NCBI RefSeq assembly: GCF_015905305.1
Contig: NZ_JADZLQ010000001.1
Location: 496,001 to 560,000, forward strand
Reading direction: 5' to 3'
From: Pinirhizobacter soli
Lineage (GTDB): Bacteria > Pseudomonadota > Gammaproteobacteria > Xanthomonadales > Rhodanobacteraceae
Length of the DNA: 64,000 nt
The number at the start of each line of letters is the position of its first letter. Position 1 is the first letter of the stretch. A program made the translations under genes and the position numbers. The notes below the pieces were generated by a model that saw nothing but the letters and a program-made list of their open reading frames with translations, did not search any database and had not been told where the DNA came from. Of this stretch, positions 1-11,484 are shown piece by piece.

Positions 1-46
1 AGCCGAAATCGAGGATAAGGATCTTGTCGCTGTGGATGTCGGTCAT
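1..46 (-). CDS. guaA: GMP synthase, N-terminal fragment (cut by window edge)
   Basis: Reading leftward from the ATG at 46, the first residues are MTDIHSDKILILDFG. This is the characteristic start of the glutamine amidotransferase domain of GMP synthase (XMP to GMP). Only 15 residues lie inside the window. It follows guaB on the same strand, the usual guaBA order for the two-step conversion of IMP to GMP, with a hairpin in the 70-base gap between them. Confidence 0.8.
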   Translation of the reverse strand, partial: MTDIHSDKILILDFG

Positions 47-83
47 GGCGCGGTTACTCATGATGCGAAAGCCTGAAAGAAGA

Positions 84-103
84 ACCGCCTCGAGGGAGGC
101 GGT
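84..103 (-). terminator. Hairpin between guaB and guaA
   Basis: An 8-bp perfect stem (ACCGCCTC at 84-91 with GAGGCGGT at 96-103) has a 4-base loop. Read on the minus strand it is followed by a T-rich stretch (TTCTTCTTTC). It could end or attenuate guaB transcription before guaA. With the small gap it may be only a partial terminator or an mRNA-processing hairpin. Confidence 0.45.
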
Positions 104-116
104 CTTCGTGGGGTGC

Positions 117-2541
<2,425 letters not shown>

Positions 2542-2542
<1 letters not shown>

Positions 2543-3687
2543 TATCGCAAAGCTTCGACGTCGCGGTAACCGGTAAAGCGGGCATCGGCGCCACAGCCCG
2601 GGCACGCCGGGTCGCGTGGCAGGAGAATCTGGCGAAAATGCATGCCTAAGGCATCGTAGGTGAGCACCCGGCCCACCAGCGGTTCACCGATGCCCAGCAA
2701 GAGCTTGAGCACCTCGGTGGCCTGCAACAGGCCAATCGTGCCCGGCAGTACGCCAAGGACGCCCGCCTCGCTGCAATTGGGCGCGTCCTCCGCGGCGGGC
2801 GGTCGGGGAAACAGGCAGCGATAACAGGGGCTGTCGTCACGGCGCGGATCGAACACGCTTACCTGGCCTGAAAACCGCTCCACGGCGCCGTAGACCAGCG
2901 GAATCTTCAATCGCAAGGTGGCTGCGGCGAGCAGATAACGCACGGAAAAATTGTCCGCGCCATCCAGCACCACATCGTGGCCTTCGATCAGGCTCTCCAC
3001 GTTGGCTGCCTGCAGCCGCTCGGCTTTCGCCGTGACGGCAATCAAGGGATTGAGTTCAAGCAATTGCGCACGCGCGGATTCGACCTTGGTCATGCCGATG
3101 CGATTGTCGGCGTGCACCACCTGGCGGTGCAGGTTGCTACGTTCCACCCGATCGTCATCGATGAGGGTGAGATGACCCACGCCTGCACCGGCGAGGTAGA
3201 GCATGGCCGGTGCTCCCAGGCCGCCGGCACCGACGATGACCACCTTCGAGGCTGCCAGGCGCGTCTGTCCGGCGACGCCCACCTGCGGCAGGATCACCTG
3301 CCTGGCGTAGCGGTCGGCGGCGTCGGTATCGAGCAGCCCCGCGGCCACCGGCAGACCCTCCCCGCTCCATCGGGCGAAGCCACCGGCCACGGATGCGACA
3401 TCCCGGTAACCCATGTCGAGCATCGTGGCCGCAGCCAGCCGCGAGCGAACGCCGGTGCCGCAGATCAGCAGGACCGGTGTTGCCAAATCGGGAACCAGGG
3501 CCGCCGTACGCGTCGGCAGGAGACCCCGTGGAACTCCCAAGGATCCTTCGGCCACCGAAGCGCGTTCGTCGTCTTCGCGTACATCGATCAGCACCGCGCC
3601 CTGCCCTTGCCGAACCTTCGCTTCAGCCGGCGTAACCTCGCGCACATCGATGCGCGGACTGGCGGGCGACGATGGCAGGTGGCTCAT
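2542..3687 (-). CDS. moeB: Rhodanese-MoeB/ThiF fusion: sulfur-carrier protein adenylyltransferase
   Basis: 381 residues with two domains. Residues about 12-115 are a rhodanese fold whose active loop CGTGVRS carries a cysteine at residue 76. Residues about 125-381 are an E1-like ATP-dependent adenylyltransferase with nucleotide motif GAGGLG (about 152-157), [11 protein letters not shown], and two zinc-binding CxxC pairs (CYRC and CPGC). Such enzymes activate the C-terminus of MoaD- or ThiS-type carriers; the rhodanese can supply persulfide sulfur. Eukaryotic MOCS3 and actinobacterial MoeZ carry the rhodanese at the C-terminus; here it is N-terminal. No moa or thi genes are in the window, so the carrier partner is unknown. 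It begins 15 bases after der. Confidence 0.9.
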
Positions 3688-3702
3688 GCTGTCTCCGGAG
3701 GG

Positions 3703-5103
3703 TTATTTCTCGCGGCGTTTGGCGTTGCGGATCATCCGCTGGCGCTTTTGCTTCTGGCTGTCGGTAAGCACGTTCTTCTTGCCGGCGAACGGGTTCTCGC
3801 CATCCTTGAAGTCGATGCGCACAGGCGTGCCTTCCAGCTTGTAGCGCTTGCGGAAGAAGCCTTCAAGGTAGCGGCGGTAGGCTGGCGCGATGTGCTTGGT
3901 ACGGCTGCCGTGGATCACGATCGTGGGCGGGTTGGAACCGCCCGGATGGGCATAGCGAAGCTTGGGCGCATGGCCGCGGACCAGCGGCGGCTGGTAGCCC
4001 TCGTAGGCCTGCTCGAGCGTACGGGTGAGGTCGCTGGAAGTGAGTTGGCGCGTGGCGGCGGCGTGGGCGCGTACCACGGCCCGCATCAGCTCGCGCAGGC
4101 CCGAACCGTGAAGCGCGGAGATGAATACCGTCTTGGCCCACTCCACGAACGCCAGTCGGCGCTCCAGCGCGCGCTTGCACTGCTCGCGCGCGTAGTTGTC
4201 CATGTCGTCCCACTTGTTCACGCAGATCACCAGCGCGCGGCCTTCCTCGATGGCGTGGCCGATCAGGGTGAGGTCCTGGTCGGCGAGGTTCTCGCGGGCA
4301 TCGATCAGGATCACCGTTACCTGGGACGCAGCAATGCTTTGCAGAGTCTTGATAACGCTGAATTTCTCCACTGCCTCTTCGACACGGGCACGGCGGCGGA
4401 CGCCAGCGGTGTCGATCAGGGTGAACAGCTTGCCGTCGCGTTCGAGCGGTACACGGATGGGATCGCGGGTGGTGCCGGCAACTTCCGAGACGATCAGGCG
4501 GTCTTCGCCCAGCAGGCGGTTGATCAGGGTGGACTTGCCGGCGTTGGGACGGCCGGCGATGGTGACGCGGATACCCTCGTCGGACAGGCCAGGATCGGCA
4601 TCGTCCTGGTCGGGTGGCAGCATCGGCAGCGTGGCGGCGATCAGCGCATCCACACCGCGCCCATGAGCGGCCGACAACGGCAGCGTGTGGGCAACGCCAA
4701 AGCGCGCGAACTCGGCCAGGGCGGTGGATTCATCCACGCCGTCGGTCTTGTTCACGCCCACGATCACGGGCTTTCCAGAGCGGCGAAGCTCATCGAGGAT
4801 GGCGGCGTCCTGCGGAAGCAGGCCATCGCGCGCGTCGACCACGAAAACCAGCACATTGGCCTCGGCCACGGCCAGGCGCACCTGCTGCGCCGTCAGGCCC
4901 TCGATACCCTCGTCGCGGCCCGACAGGCCGCCGGTATCCACCAGCACGAACGAGCGCTCGCCCAGCCGGCAGACGCCGTAGTGGCGGTCGCGGGTAACAC
5001 CCGGCATATCCGCCACGAGGGCATCACGGCTGCGCGTGAGTGCATTGAAAAGAGTCGACTTACCAACGTTCGGGCGGCCGACCAGGGCAACGACAGGCAA
5101 CAT
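3703..5103 (-). CDS. der: Ribosome-associated GTPase Der (EngA)
   Basis: A 466-residue essential GTPase of 50S subunit maturation with two tandem G domains and a C-terminal KH-like domain. Domain 1 has GRPNVGKS near the N-terminus, DTGG and NKTD; domain 2 has GRPNAGKS, DTAG and NKWD. The basic KH-like tail ends in KRQRMIRNAKRREK. The start MLPVVALVGRPNVGKS is chosen because the G1 motif follows the initiator within a few residues in this family; upstream in-frame sequence is not Der-like. bamB ends 23 bases upstream and moeB starts 15 bases downstream, so all are probably one transcript. Confidence 0.97.
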   Translation of the reverse strand: MLPVVALVGRPNVGKSTLFNALTRSRDALVADMPGVTRDRHYGVCRLGERSFVLVDTGGLSGRDEGIEGLTAQQVRLAVAEANVLVFVVDARDGLLPQDAAILDELRRSGKPVIVGVNKTDGVDESTALAEFARFGVAHTLPLSAAHGRGVDALIAATLPMLPPDQDDADPGLSDEGIRVTIAGRPNAGKSTLINRLLGEDRLIVSEVAGTTRDPIRVPLERDGKLFTLIDTAGVRRRARVEEAVEKFSVIKTLQSIAASQVTVILIDARENLADQDLTLIGHAIEEGRALVICVNKWDDMDNYAREQCKRALERRLAFVEWAKTVFISALHGSGLRELMRAVVRAHAAATRQLTSSDLTRTLEQAYEGYQPPLVRGHAPKLRYAHPGGSNPPTIVIHGSRTKHIAPAYRRYLEGFFRKRYKLEGTPVRIDFKDGENPFAGKKNVLTDSQKQKRQRMIRNAKRREK

Positions 5104-5126
5104 GGCGGCGCGTTTCCGAAGGGATC

Positions 5127-6323
5127 TTAAGGTGCGGCGATGCGATAGGCGCCGATATGACCCTCGACATCTTCCACGTAAACGGTATTGCCCACGACCA
5201 CCGGCTGCGAACGGATGGCCTTCTTCGACAGGCGCTCGCGCGCAACGATCTTGCCATCGGAGCTGGCGAGCCAATGCACGTAGCCTTCAAGGTCGCCCAC
5301 GACGATGTAGTCGTTCTGCGCGGCAGGACCGGTGAGCCAGCGGTACTTCAGCGCATCCTGCTTCCACATGTCGGCGCCACCGCTCTTGTCGAAGGCCCAC
5401 AGGTTGGATTGTTCATCCACGCCGTACACGGCATTGCCATGCACGTCGATCGAGGTATAGCTTGAGAACGGGCGGTTCCACAGCGGGCGGCCGCTGGGGC
5501 CGTCTACCGCAGTGAGCTGGCCGTGATAGGCCGCCGCGAACAGCGTGTTGCCGTCGAGCACCACGGCACCGTCGGCGTCGTTCAGGCGATCGATCTCGGT
5601 GCGGCCTTCGCCGCTGGACAGGCCCTGTTCCCAGAGCTTCTCGCCGTTGTCCATGCGCAGCGCCACGATCTTGCCGTTGTCGCTGCCGAAGAACACCACG
5701 CCGTTGGCCACCAGTAGCGGGCCATTGCCACGCAGGCTCAAGGTGGGCACGGCGGTCTGGTCGTAGGCCCAGCGGCGTTCGCCGGTGGACGAGTCCAGGC
5801 CGTACAGGCGGCCGTCGGCGGTGCGCACCACGACCAGGTTGCCGACGATGGCAGGTGCCGTGATCACCTCGGAGGTCACCTCGGCCGTCCAGCGCTTGGA
5901 ACCGTCTTTCGCACCCAGACCATAGACGTGGCCGTCGAGCGTGCCGACCACCAGCAGGTCGCCCGCCACCGTGGGACCGCCCGCCATGAAGGCGTCCGGA
6001 CGCTTCTTGTCACCCCAGCCGAACCAGCCGTGGGTGCGCGACTTCTGCCGCCACACGGTCTTGCCGGTGTTGGCATCGATGGCGATGAGGTCGCCATCGG
6101 CGCTGGCGGCGTAAAGCACGCCATCGACCACTTCAGGCTGCAGGCGGATGCCTGTCTTGACCGCGCCATCGCCCACGCTCGACTTCCACAAACGCTCGAC
6201 TTTCAGCGTTGGCGTGATGTCGGTGAGCTTGGTCGGCGGCTCAATGTTTTCTTTCTTGGCGTTATGGCAACCAGCCAGGACGGCGACGGACGCCAGAGCA
6301 GCCACTAGGAGGAACCGTTTCAT
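5127..6323 (-). CDS. bamB: Outer membrane assembly lipoprotein BamB
   Basis: 398 residues. A lipoprotein signal peptide ends in the lipobox LAGC (acylated cysteine at residue 19), followed by repeated beta-propeller blades of the PQQ type (VVDGVLYAASADGDLIAIDANTGKTVW and similar). BamB is the periplasmic scaffold lipoprotein of the BAM complex, which inserts outer-membrane beta-barrels. The start overlaps the stop of the upstream TPR gene by ATGA, and der follows after 23 bases. The bamB-der pair is widely conserved in gammaproteobacteria. Confidence 0.96.
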   Translation of the reverse strand: MKRFLLVAALASVAVLAGCHNAKKENIEPPTKLTDITPTLKVERLWKSSVGDGAVKTGIRLQPEVVDGVLYAASADGDLIAIDANTGKTVWRQKSRTHGWFGWGDKKRPDAFMAGGPTVAGDLLVVGTLDGHVYGLGAKDGSKRWTAEVTSEVITAPAIVGNLVVVRTADGRLYGLDSSTGERRWAYDQTAVPTLSLRGNGPLLVANGVVFFGSDNGKIVALRMDNGEKLWEQGLSSGEGRTEIDRLNDADGAVVLDGNTLFAAAYHGQLTAVDGPSGRPLWNRPFSSYTSIDVHGNAVYGVDEQSNLWAFDKSGGADMWKQDALKYRWLTGPAAQNDYIVVGDLEGYVHWLASSDGKIVARERLSKKAIRSQPVVVGNTVYVEDVEGHIGAYRIAAP

Positions 6324-6970
6324 GCACCCTGCTTTCCGGCCACGGCCAGATCGTCAATCTTCAGTTTCACCACGCCGCGTTGCGGCGCGCTGTCGTCCAT
6401 CGAGGCTATCGCAGCCTGGTAGGCCTTGCGGGCTTCGTCGATGCGTCCTAGCTTGACCAGCGCATCGCCGCGTAGTTCCTGCGCAAGGGAAATGTAGGCG
6501 CCCTTGGGCATCGTATCGAGAGTGGAAAGTGCCTGGTCGGCGTGGCCTGCGGCCAGGCGCACCTGGGCGGCGCGCAGCTGCACCAGGCCCTTCACTGCAT
6601 CGTCCGTCGCGTGCGCCTGGGCCCAGTCCAGGGCCACCTGGGCCTTGTCCAGCTGGTTGGCCTCGGCCGCTACCCGCGCGCGATCAGCGGATGCGAACAC
6701 AGCATAGGTGGTGTCGGTGAACTGCGTCTGCAGGCGGTCGATGCCGGCATCGGCCTCGGCGGCCTTGTTGGTGGCCAGTGCCACCTGGACCTGTTCATAC
6801 AAGGTGGCAGCTTCGGCGTCGTGGTCGGCGCGATGGCTCTTCCACTTCTGGTAGCCGAAGATCAGCAACAGGCCCAGGACAATGCCGACGATGATGGAGA
6901 CGCCGTTCTGTCGCAGCCACTGCTGGATGCGTTCGCCCTGTTCGTAGTCGTCGTATGAATCGAAAGACAT
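6320..6970 (-). CDS. YfgM-like membrane-anchored tetratricopeptide repeat protein
   Basis: 216 residues from MSFDSYDDYEQGERIQQW. One transmembrane helix (about residues 24-40, VSIIVGIVLGLLLIFGY) places a short N-terminus in the cytoplasm and the rest in the periplasm, where helical TPR-like repeats rich in alanine follow. This matches E. coli YfgM (TPR_21 family), an inner-membrane protein that works with PpiD at the Sec translocon. Its 4-base overlap with bamB is the conserved arrangement. In E. coli ispG and hisS separate rodZ from yfgM; here only 152 non-coding bases do. Confidence 0.88.
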   Translation of the reverse strand: MSFDSYDDYEQGERIQQWLRQNGVSIIVGIVLGLLLIFGYQKWKSHRADHDAEAATLYEQVQVALATNKAAEADAGIDRLQTQFTDTTYAVFASADRARVAAEANQLDKAQVALDWAQAHATDDAVKGLVQLRAAQVRLAAGHADQALSTLDTMPKGAYISLAQELRGDALVKLGRIDEARKAYQAAIASMDDSAPQRGVVKLKIDDLAVAGKQGA

Positions 6971-7097
6971 GCATGCACCGTGGAGGGGACTGTTCGAAGC
7001 CCCGCGCGCCCGACGTGGCGGGCAGGAATACCCGCCGGATGCGCGAAAAGCGCACCCGGCCAGGTGAATGAACAAGGATACCTTAAAAGCCGGCGAC

Positions 7098-7114
7098 GCG
7101 GCCGGGGGCCGCGC
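7098..7114 (-). terminator. GC-rich hairpin after rodZ
   Basis: A 7-bp stem CGCGGCC (7098-7104) pairs with GGCCGCG (7108-7114) across a 3-base loop, nine bases past the rodZ stop on the minus strand. A short T-run (GCTTTTAAGG) comes only about eight bases later, so termination would be weak. The rest of the 152-base gap has a second small dyad (TGCGC/GCGCA around 7040-7054) and may hold a promoter for the yfgM-bamB-der genes. Confidence 0.3.
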
Positions 7115-7122
7115 GCAAGGGA

Positions 7123-8217
7123 TCAGTTGTTGGTCGTTGCCGGCGGCGTGCCGCCCACGGCCTGGGCCTGGCCATCGCGGACATCCACCTTGAAACGGGC
7201 AACGTTCGCCCGGCGGAAGCTGTCCAGGGCCACCGGCTTGCCGTCGACCGTGGCCTGGGCGCCCGTGGCGTTGCCGATGCGCACGTCCATGCTGCCGTCG
7301 CTGCGGTAGCTACGCGTGGTGCCTGCCGGCAGCAGGCCGTACTCAAGCCGCGAGCCATCGGCCGCAAGAACCTCGACCCAGCTGGCCGAGGGCACGGTGA
7401 GCGAAAGGGTATGGCTGCCCTGGCCCGCCACACTACTGGCATCGGGGACCGGGACATCCACCTTGGCCGCGGCGACGCGGTTGTCCATGTTCGGGAAAAG
7501 CGCCATCGAGGCCAGCAACGGCTGCTGGTCGTCCATCGGCGTCGGTGCCGGCGGCCGGGCGACGGGCGCCGCGGCAACGGCCTTGGCTCCTGCGCTGGTG
7601 CCGGACGTGGCCGGGACGGTGTCCTGCTGCGCCACGGGTGAAGCGTCCAGCGGCGCCAGGCGGGCCAGATCGCGGTCGAACGTGCCGCGCACGCCGAACC
7701 AGATCAGCGGCACCACGATGACGGCGGTGAGCACCACGTACTGGGCCGCCGTCATGTAGCGATCGAGCAGGTAGCGCGAATGCGAGATGCCGCCGGTGAC
7801 CACCAGGGTGGGCTGCTCCGATTTCGTGCGTTCGATTTCCTCGGCGATGGCAGCTTCGTCCACGCCCAGGAAACGGCCGTACTTGGACAGATACCCCGCC
7901 AGGTACACCTGGTAGTCGATGCCGCCGTATTCGCCGGCCTCGAGCTGGCGCAGCAGCCGCGAAGGCAGGCGCAGTTGATGGGTGCAGGCCGCGATGTCCA
8001 GGTGCCGGGCCTCGCGCGCCGCACGGAGGCGGTCGCCAAAGCGCGGCGCAAAGACCACCGATTCCTCAAAGCGATGCTCCGCCACAGCAGGCGTGTCCGG
8101 GGCTGCCTCCACGGGCGCCTCCGGTACCGTCTCGCCGTCTGCCGCCCCCGCGGCATCGGCACGGAACAGGTCTTCGTGATCCTGGTTACCGTTCATATTG
8201 GGCTTTTTCGTGTTCAT
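7123..8217 (-). CDS. rodZ: Cytoskeletal cell-shape protein RodZ
   Basis: 364 residues. An N-terminal acidic segment precedes a cytoplasmic helix-turn-helix (about 60-125, FGDRLRAAREARHLDIAACTHQLRLPSRLLRQLEAGEY). A transmembrane helix follows at about 160-177, then an alanine/proline-rich linker and a C-terminal periplasmic beta domain of the DUF4115 type (SLTVPSASWVEVLAADGSRLEYGLLPAGTTRSY). RodZ binds MreB and links it to the elongasome. The order pilW-rodZ with a 4-base overlap is conserved in gammaproteobacteria. Confidence 0.93.
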   Translation of the reverse strand: MNTKKPNMNGNQDHEDLFRADAAGAADGETVPEAPVEAAPDTPAVAEHRFEESVVFAPRFGDRLRAAREARHLDIAACTHQLRLPSRLLRQLEAGEYGGIDYQVYLAGYLSKYGRFLGVDEAAIAEEIERTKSEQPTLVVTGGISHSRYLLDRYMTAAQYVVLTAVIVVPLIWFGVRGTFDRDLARLAPLDASPVAQQDTVPATSGTSAGAKAVAAAPVARPPAPTPMDDQQPLLASMALFPNMDNRVAAAKVDVPVPDASSVAGQGSHTLSLTVPSASWVEVLAADGSRLEYGLLPAGTTRSYRSDGSMDVRIGNATGAQATVDGKPVALDSFRRANVARFKVDVRDGQAQAVGGTPPATTNN

Positions 8218-9023
8218 TGACGTGCAGTCGCGTCCGTGGCGCGCGCCTGTTCCGAATCCGGGAACTGTGTGCGTAGCCGCCTGATGTAGTCCTGGGCACC
8301 CTCGCCATTGCCCAGACGGAGCTCGATATCGTGACCGAGCTTCAATGCATCCGGGCTGCTCTGTCCTGAAGCTTCGTAACGCTGCAGGAAAGCTCGTGCG
8401 CGGAATGCATCGTTTTTAAGGTACAGCACATGTGCCAGCTGATACAGCGCCTCATTGTTGCGGGCGTTGCGAGCCAGCGCCTTGCGGAAATCGATCTCAG
8501 CGGTGTCGTACTGGTTGGACTTGAGCTGACACGTGCCGGCGTTGGTCAGCGCCACATCCGGCGTGTCGTAATAGGGATCGAGCACCGCCCGGTCGAAGTA
8601 CACCTGGGCCTCGGCAGCCTTGCCCGACTTGCACAGGAAGACACCGTAGTTGTTGTTCGGGGCGCCCTTTTTCGGCTCCAGATCCACCGCGCGCTTGTAG
8701 TGGATGGCAGCGTTCGCGTCGTCGCCAAGGCGCTCGTAGAGCACTGCGATCACCGTGTGCGCCGGGGCGTACTTGTCGCTGAACTGCAGCGCCTTGGTGA
8801 GCTTCTCCATCGCATCCTGGAACTGGCCGTTCTGCATGTACTGCTGGCCGAGTTCGGTGTGGATGCGCGCGCCTTCCAGGGCACGGTCTTCCTTGGTGCT
8901 CTGCTTAAGATTCAGGTGGTCGGCGTTCAAGGCGTCTTTCGGCACCGGCGGCGGCTTCGGCTGCGAGTGGCACGCGGCCAGCAGCAGTGTTGCGCCCAAT
9001 AGCCATGAACACTTACGCAGCAT
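8214..9023 (-). CDS. pilW: Type IV pilus biogenesis/stability lipoprotein PilW (PilF)
   Basis: 269 residues. A signal peptide ends in lipobox LAAC (cysteine 18), followed by about six TPR repeats ([25 protein letters not shown] and similar). This fits the outer-membrane pilotin needed for PilQ secretin assembly and pilus stability. Position between rlmN and rodZ supports the call. It overlaps rlmN by 11 bases and rodZ by 4 bases. Confidence 0.9.
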   Translation of the reverse strand: MLRKCSWLLGATLLLAACHSQPKPPPVPKDALNADHLNLKQSTKEDRALEGARIHTELGQQYMQNGQFQDAMEKLTKALQFSDKYAPAHTVIAVLYERLGDDANAAIHYKRAVDLEPKKGAPNNNYGVFLCKSGKAAEAQVYFDRAVLDPYYDTPDVALTNAGTCQLKSNQYDTAEIDFRKALARNARNNEALYQLAHVLYLKNDAFRARAFLQRYEASGQSSPDALKLGHDIELRLGNGEGAQDYIRRLRTQFPDSEQARATDATARQ

Positions 9024-10134
9024 GGTTGACCCCGTCTTCCAGACGCTTGCGGAACTCCGCCTGCCGGCGGGTGCGGTCCATTACCTGTCCCTTCAACTGC
9101 CCACAGGCGGCGTCGATGTCGTCGCCGCGGGTACGGCGCAGCATCGTCAGCACGTTGGCACTGAGCAGCTGCGTCTGGAAATTGTGGATCGCATCCGGCC
9201 CGGAACGCTCAAAACGCGTACCCGGGAATGGATTGAACGGAATCAGGTTCACCTTGTTGTGGCCCGGCAGCCGGCGCATGAACTTGATCAGCTGGCGAGC
9301 GTGCTCGGGCTGGTCGTTCACGCCCTTCATCAGGGTGTATTCGAAGGTGATGTGCGTGCGCGGCTTGCGGGCGATGTAGCGCTCGCAAGCGGCGGCAAGC
9401 TCGGCGATCGGATAGCGCTTGTTCAGCGGTACCAGTTCGGTGCGAAGCTCGTCGTTGGCGGCATGCAGCGACACCGCCAGCGATACGTCGCTTACGGCCG
9501 AGAGCTTGTCGATCATCGGCACCAGGCCCGCGGTGGACAAGGTGACGCGCTTGGACGCAAGGCCAAAGCCCAGGTCGTCGCGCATCAGGCTCATCGCCGC
9601 CACCACGTTGTCGAAATTCAAGAGCGGCTCGCCCATGCCCATCATCACCACGTTGGTGATGCGGCGTTGCTGGTGCGGAACGTTGCCCAGGTGCTTTGCC
9701 GCCACCCACACCTGGCCAATGATCTCGGCGGTGGAAAGGTTGCGGTTGAAACCCTGGGTGGCGGTGGAGCAGAACTGGCAATTGAGGCCACAACCAACCT
9801 GCGAGGACACGCACAGCGTGCCTCGCGTGGGCTCTGGAATATAGACCGTTTCCACCGCATTGCCGCCATCCATGCCCAGCAGCCACTTGTGCGTGCCGTC
9901 GATGGCGGCCTTGTCCAGCAGGGTGTTCGGCGGACCGATGTAGCAGGCTTCCTCGAGCTTGGCGCGCAGCGCCTTGCCGACGTCGGTCATGTTGCCGAAG
10001 TCGCTTTCAAGGTGGTGGTAGATCCACTTCATCACCTGCTCGGCGCGATACGGCTTCTCGCCCAGCTGCGCGAAGAAATCACGCAAGCCCTGGCGATCGA
10101 AGTCGAGCAGATTGACTTTGCCTTGGTCGGTCAC
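9013..10134 (-). CDS. rlmN: Dual-specificity 23S rRNA/tRNA C2-adenosine methyltransferase RlmN
   Basis: 373 residues. This radical-SAM enzyme methylates C2 of A2503 in 23S rRNA and A37 in some tRNAs. The iron-sulfur motif CxxxCxxC is present as CGLNCQFC. The two cysteines of the ping-pong mechanism are also present: one in [10 protein letters not shown] just before the cluster motif, and one near the C-terminus in [12 protein letters not shown]. The start [15 protein letters not shown] matches the family. It is 8 bases from ndk. Confidence 0.97.
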   Translation of the reverse strand: MTDQGKVNLLDFDRQGLRDFFAQLGEKPYRAEQVMKWIYHHLESDFGNMTDVGKALRAKLEEACYIGPPNTLLDKAAIDGTHKWLLGMDGGNAVETVYIPEPTRGTLCVSSQVGCGLNCQFCSTATQGFNRNLSTAEIIGQVWVAAKHLGNVPHQQRRITNVVMMGMGEPLLNFDNVVAAMSLMRDDLGFGLASKRVTLSTAGLVPMIDKLSAVSDVSLAVSLHAANDELRTELVPLNKRYPIAELAAACERYIARKPRTHITFEYTLMKGVNDQPEHARQLIKFMRRLPGHNKVNLIPFNPFPGTRFERSGPDAIHNFQTQLLSANVLTMLRRTRGDDIDAACGQLKGQVMDRTRRQAEFRKRLEDGVNHAA

Positions 10135-10142
10135 GTCGATAC

Positions 10143-10568
10143 TCAGCGGGAAAGGACTTCCGTCGAAGCGAAGAAGTAAGCAATCTCCACTTTGGCGGTA
10201 TCAACAGCGTCCGAACCGTGTACGGCATTGGCGTCGATCGAATCGGCGAAGTCGGCGCGGATGGTACCGGCGTCGGCCTTCTTCGGATCGGTTGCGCCCA
10301 TGAGGTCGCGGTGCTTCAGGATCGCGCCTTCACCTTCGAGCGCGGTGATCATCACCGGGCCGGAGATCATGAAGTCGACCAATGCCTTGAAGAACGGACG
10401 CTCGGCGTGCACAGCATAGAAACCTTCAGCTTCGGCACGCGAGAGCTGCTTGAACTTGGCGGCCACGATCTTCAGGCCGGCTTTCTCGAAACGGGCATAG
10501 ATTTCGCCTATGACGTTCTTGGCGACGGCATCGGGCTTGATGATGGAAAGGGTGCGCTCCAGCGCCAT
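10143..10568 (-). CDS. ndk: Nucleoside diphosphate kinase
   Basis: 141 residues, the standard bacterial length. It transfers the gamma phosphate of ATP to nucleoside diphosphates through a phosphohistidine in [12 protein letters not shown]. The N-terminus ([15 protein letters not shown]) and the [16 protein letters not shown] segment are canonical. First gene of the leftward housekeeping run; the ndk-rlmN-pilW-rodZ order is typical of gammaproteobacteria. Confidence 0.98.
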   Translation of the reverse strand: MALERTLSIIKPDAVAKNVIGEIYARFEKAGLKIVAAKFKQLSRAEAEGFYAVHAERPFFKALVDFMISGPVMITALEGEGAILKHRDLMGATDPKKADAGTIRADFADSIDANAVHGSDAVDTAKVEIAYFFASTEVLSR

Positions 10569-10721
10569 ACGGGTACTCCGGGAAGAAAAGTTTAGCCAGC
10601 CCCTAGGGGAACGATGTCAGTAGCTTGCAACGAAATGCATAAGTAATTACGTACTTAGCTCACGAAATGTTGACAGATTCTAGCTGATTCGCAAGGGGTT
10701 TCCATGGCCGTTCCATGACGT
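10569..10721. promoter_or_regulatory. Intergenic promoter region between ndk and the TetR gene
   Basis: This 153-base stretch is AT-richer than the flanks. It must contain the leftward ndk promoter, which could not be fixed confidently. A dyad TAAGTA (10640-10645) / TACTTA (10652-10657) is the most visible symmetry and could be part of an operator for ndk. No coding potential was seen. Confidence 0.35.
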
Positions 10722-10751
10722 TTGACCCAGATGGGGCCAGGGGCGTATTCT
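10722..10751 (+). promoter_or_regulatory. Predicted sigma-70 promoter of the TetR/PsrA-like gene
   Basis: A -35 box TTGACC (10722-10727) is separated by 18 bases from a -10 box TATTCT (10746-10751). The last base of the -10 overlaps the operator palindrome that begins at 10751, so bound repressor would block polymerase. The start codon is 37 bases downstream of the -10. Confidence 0.6.
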
Positions 10752-10766
10752 CAAACGATCGTTTGA
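10751..10766. promoter_or_regulatory. Perfect 16-bp palindrome, predicted operator for the PsrA-like regulator
   Basis: TCAAACGATCGTTTGA is its own reverse complement. The core CAAAC-N4-GTTTG matches the remembered PsrA recognition pattern (G/C)AAAC-N(2-4)-GTTT(G/C). It sits at the promoter of a TetR-family gene heading beta-oxidation genes, so negative autoregulation is the simplest reading. Confidence 0.7.
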
Positions 10767-10788
10767 TTCGAACGCTTGGGATCGGTCC

Positions 10789-11433
10789 ATGAACTCCTCG
10801 CCCTTCTCCACCAAGGAACGCATCCTGGGCGCGGCGGAGAGCCTGTTCGCCACCCATGGCTTCGCCGGGGCCTCGCTACGGCAGGTCACGGCCGCCGCCA
10901 AGGTGAACCTGGCAGCGGTGAATTACCACTTCGGCTCGAAGGACAAGCTGATCGAGGAAGTGTTCCGCCGGCGCCTGGACGAGCTCAATACCCGCCGCCT
11001 TGGCGCCCTGGGCCACCTGGCCCAAAAGCCCGAAACTACCCTTGAAGCCGTGCTCGAAGCGTATATAGGGCCTGCCCTGGACCTTTCACGCACCGGCGGT
11101 GGCGGGGCGGCCTTTGTCCGCGTGCTGGCCCGGGCCTATGCCGAGCACAACGAAACCTTGCGCAAGTTCCTCTCGGAGAACTACGGCCACGTCCTGCGCC
11201 AGTTCGCCGCCGAGTTCCAGCGCCTGCTGCCCGCTTTAAGCAAGGAAGAGCTCTACTGGCGGCTGGATATCGTCACTGGCGCCCTCACCTACGCCATGGC
11301 CGACTTCGGCATCATCCAGCGCAAGAACGAAGTGGCCGAACAGGCCCATCGCGAGCAGGCGGCCGACCACCTTGTGCACTTTGCCGCCGCGGGCCTGCGG
11401 GCCCCCTCCCCCCATCCGGCGCCCCGGGGCTGA
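10789..11433 (+). CDS. TetR-family regulator, PsrA-like (fatty-acid-responsive)
   Basis: 214 residues. The N-terminal TetR helix-turn-helix (about residues 10-55, ERILGAAESLFATHGFAGASLRQVT then NLAAVNYHFGSKDKLIEEVF) closely resembles Pseudomonas PsrA. The C-terminal ligand domain also has the PsrA-like layout (FVRVLARAYAEHNETLRKFL, ending HFAAAGLRA). PsrA proteins repress their own gene and beta-oxidation genes and are released by long-chain fatty acids. The start at 10789 follows the palindromic promoter. The dehydrogenase gene begins 51 bases downstream, so the regulator is probably co-transcribed with its targets. Confidence 0.85.
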   Translation: MNSSPFSTKERILGAAESLFATHGFAGASLRQVTAAAKVNLAAVNYHFGSKDKLIEEVFRRRLDELNTRRLGALGHLAQKPETTLEAVLEAYIGPALDLSRTGGGGAAFVRVLARAYAEHNETLRKFLSENYGHVLRQFAAEFQRLLPALSKEELYWRLDIVTGALTYAMADFGIIQRKNEVAEQAHREQAADHLVHFAAAGLRAPSPHPAPRG

Positions 11434-11484
11434 GTTATTCGCCCCGACCGCCTTTGCCTTGAAAACGCATCACCGGAGAACACC

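Noticed and set aside
2977-5130. A 717-codon plus-strand frame over moeB and der
   Set aside because: Antisense shadow of two well-recognised genes; no motifs and an implausible composition.
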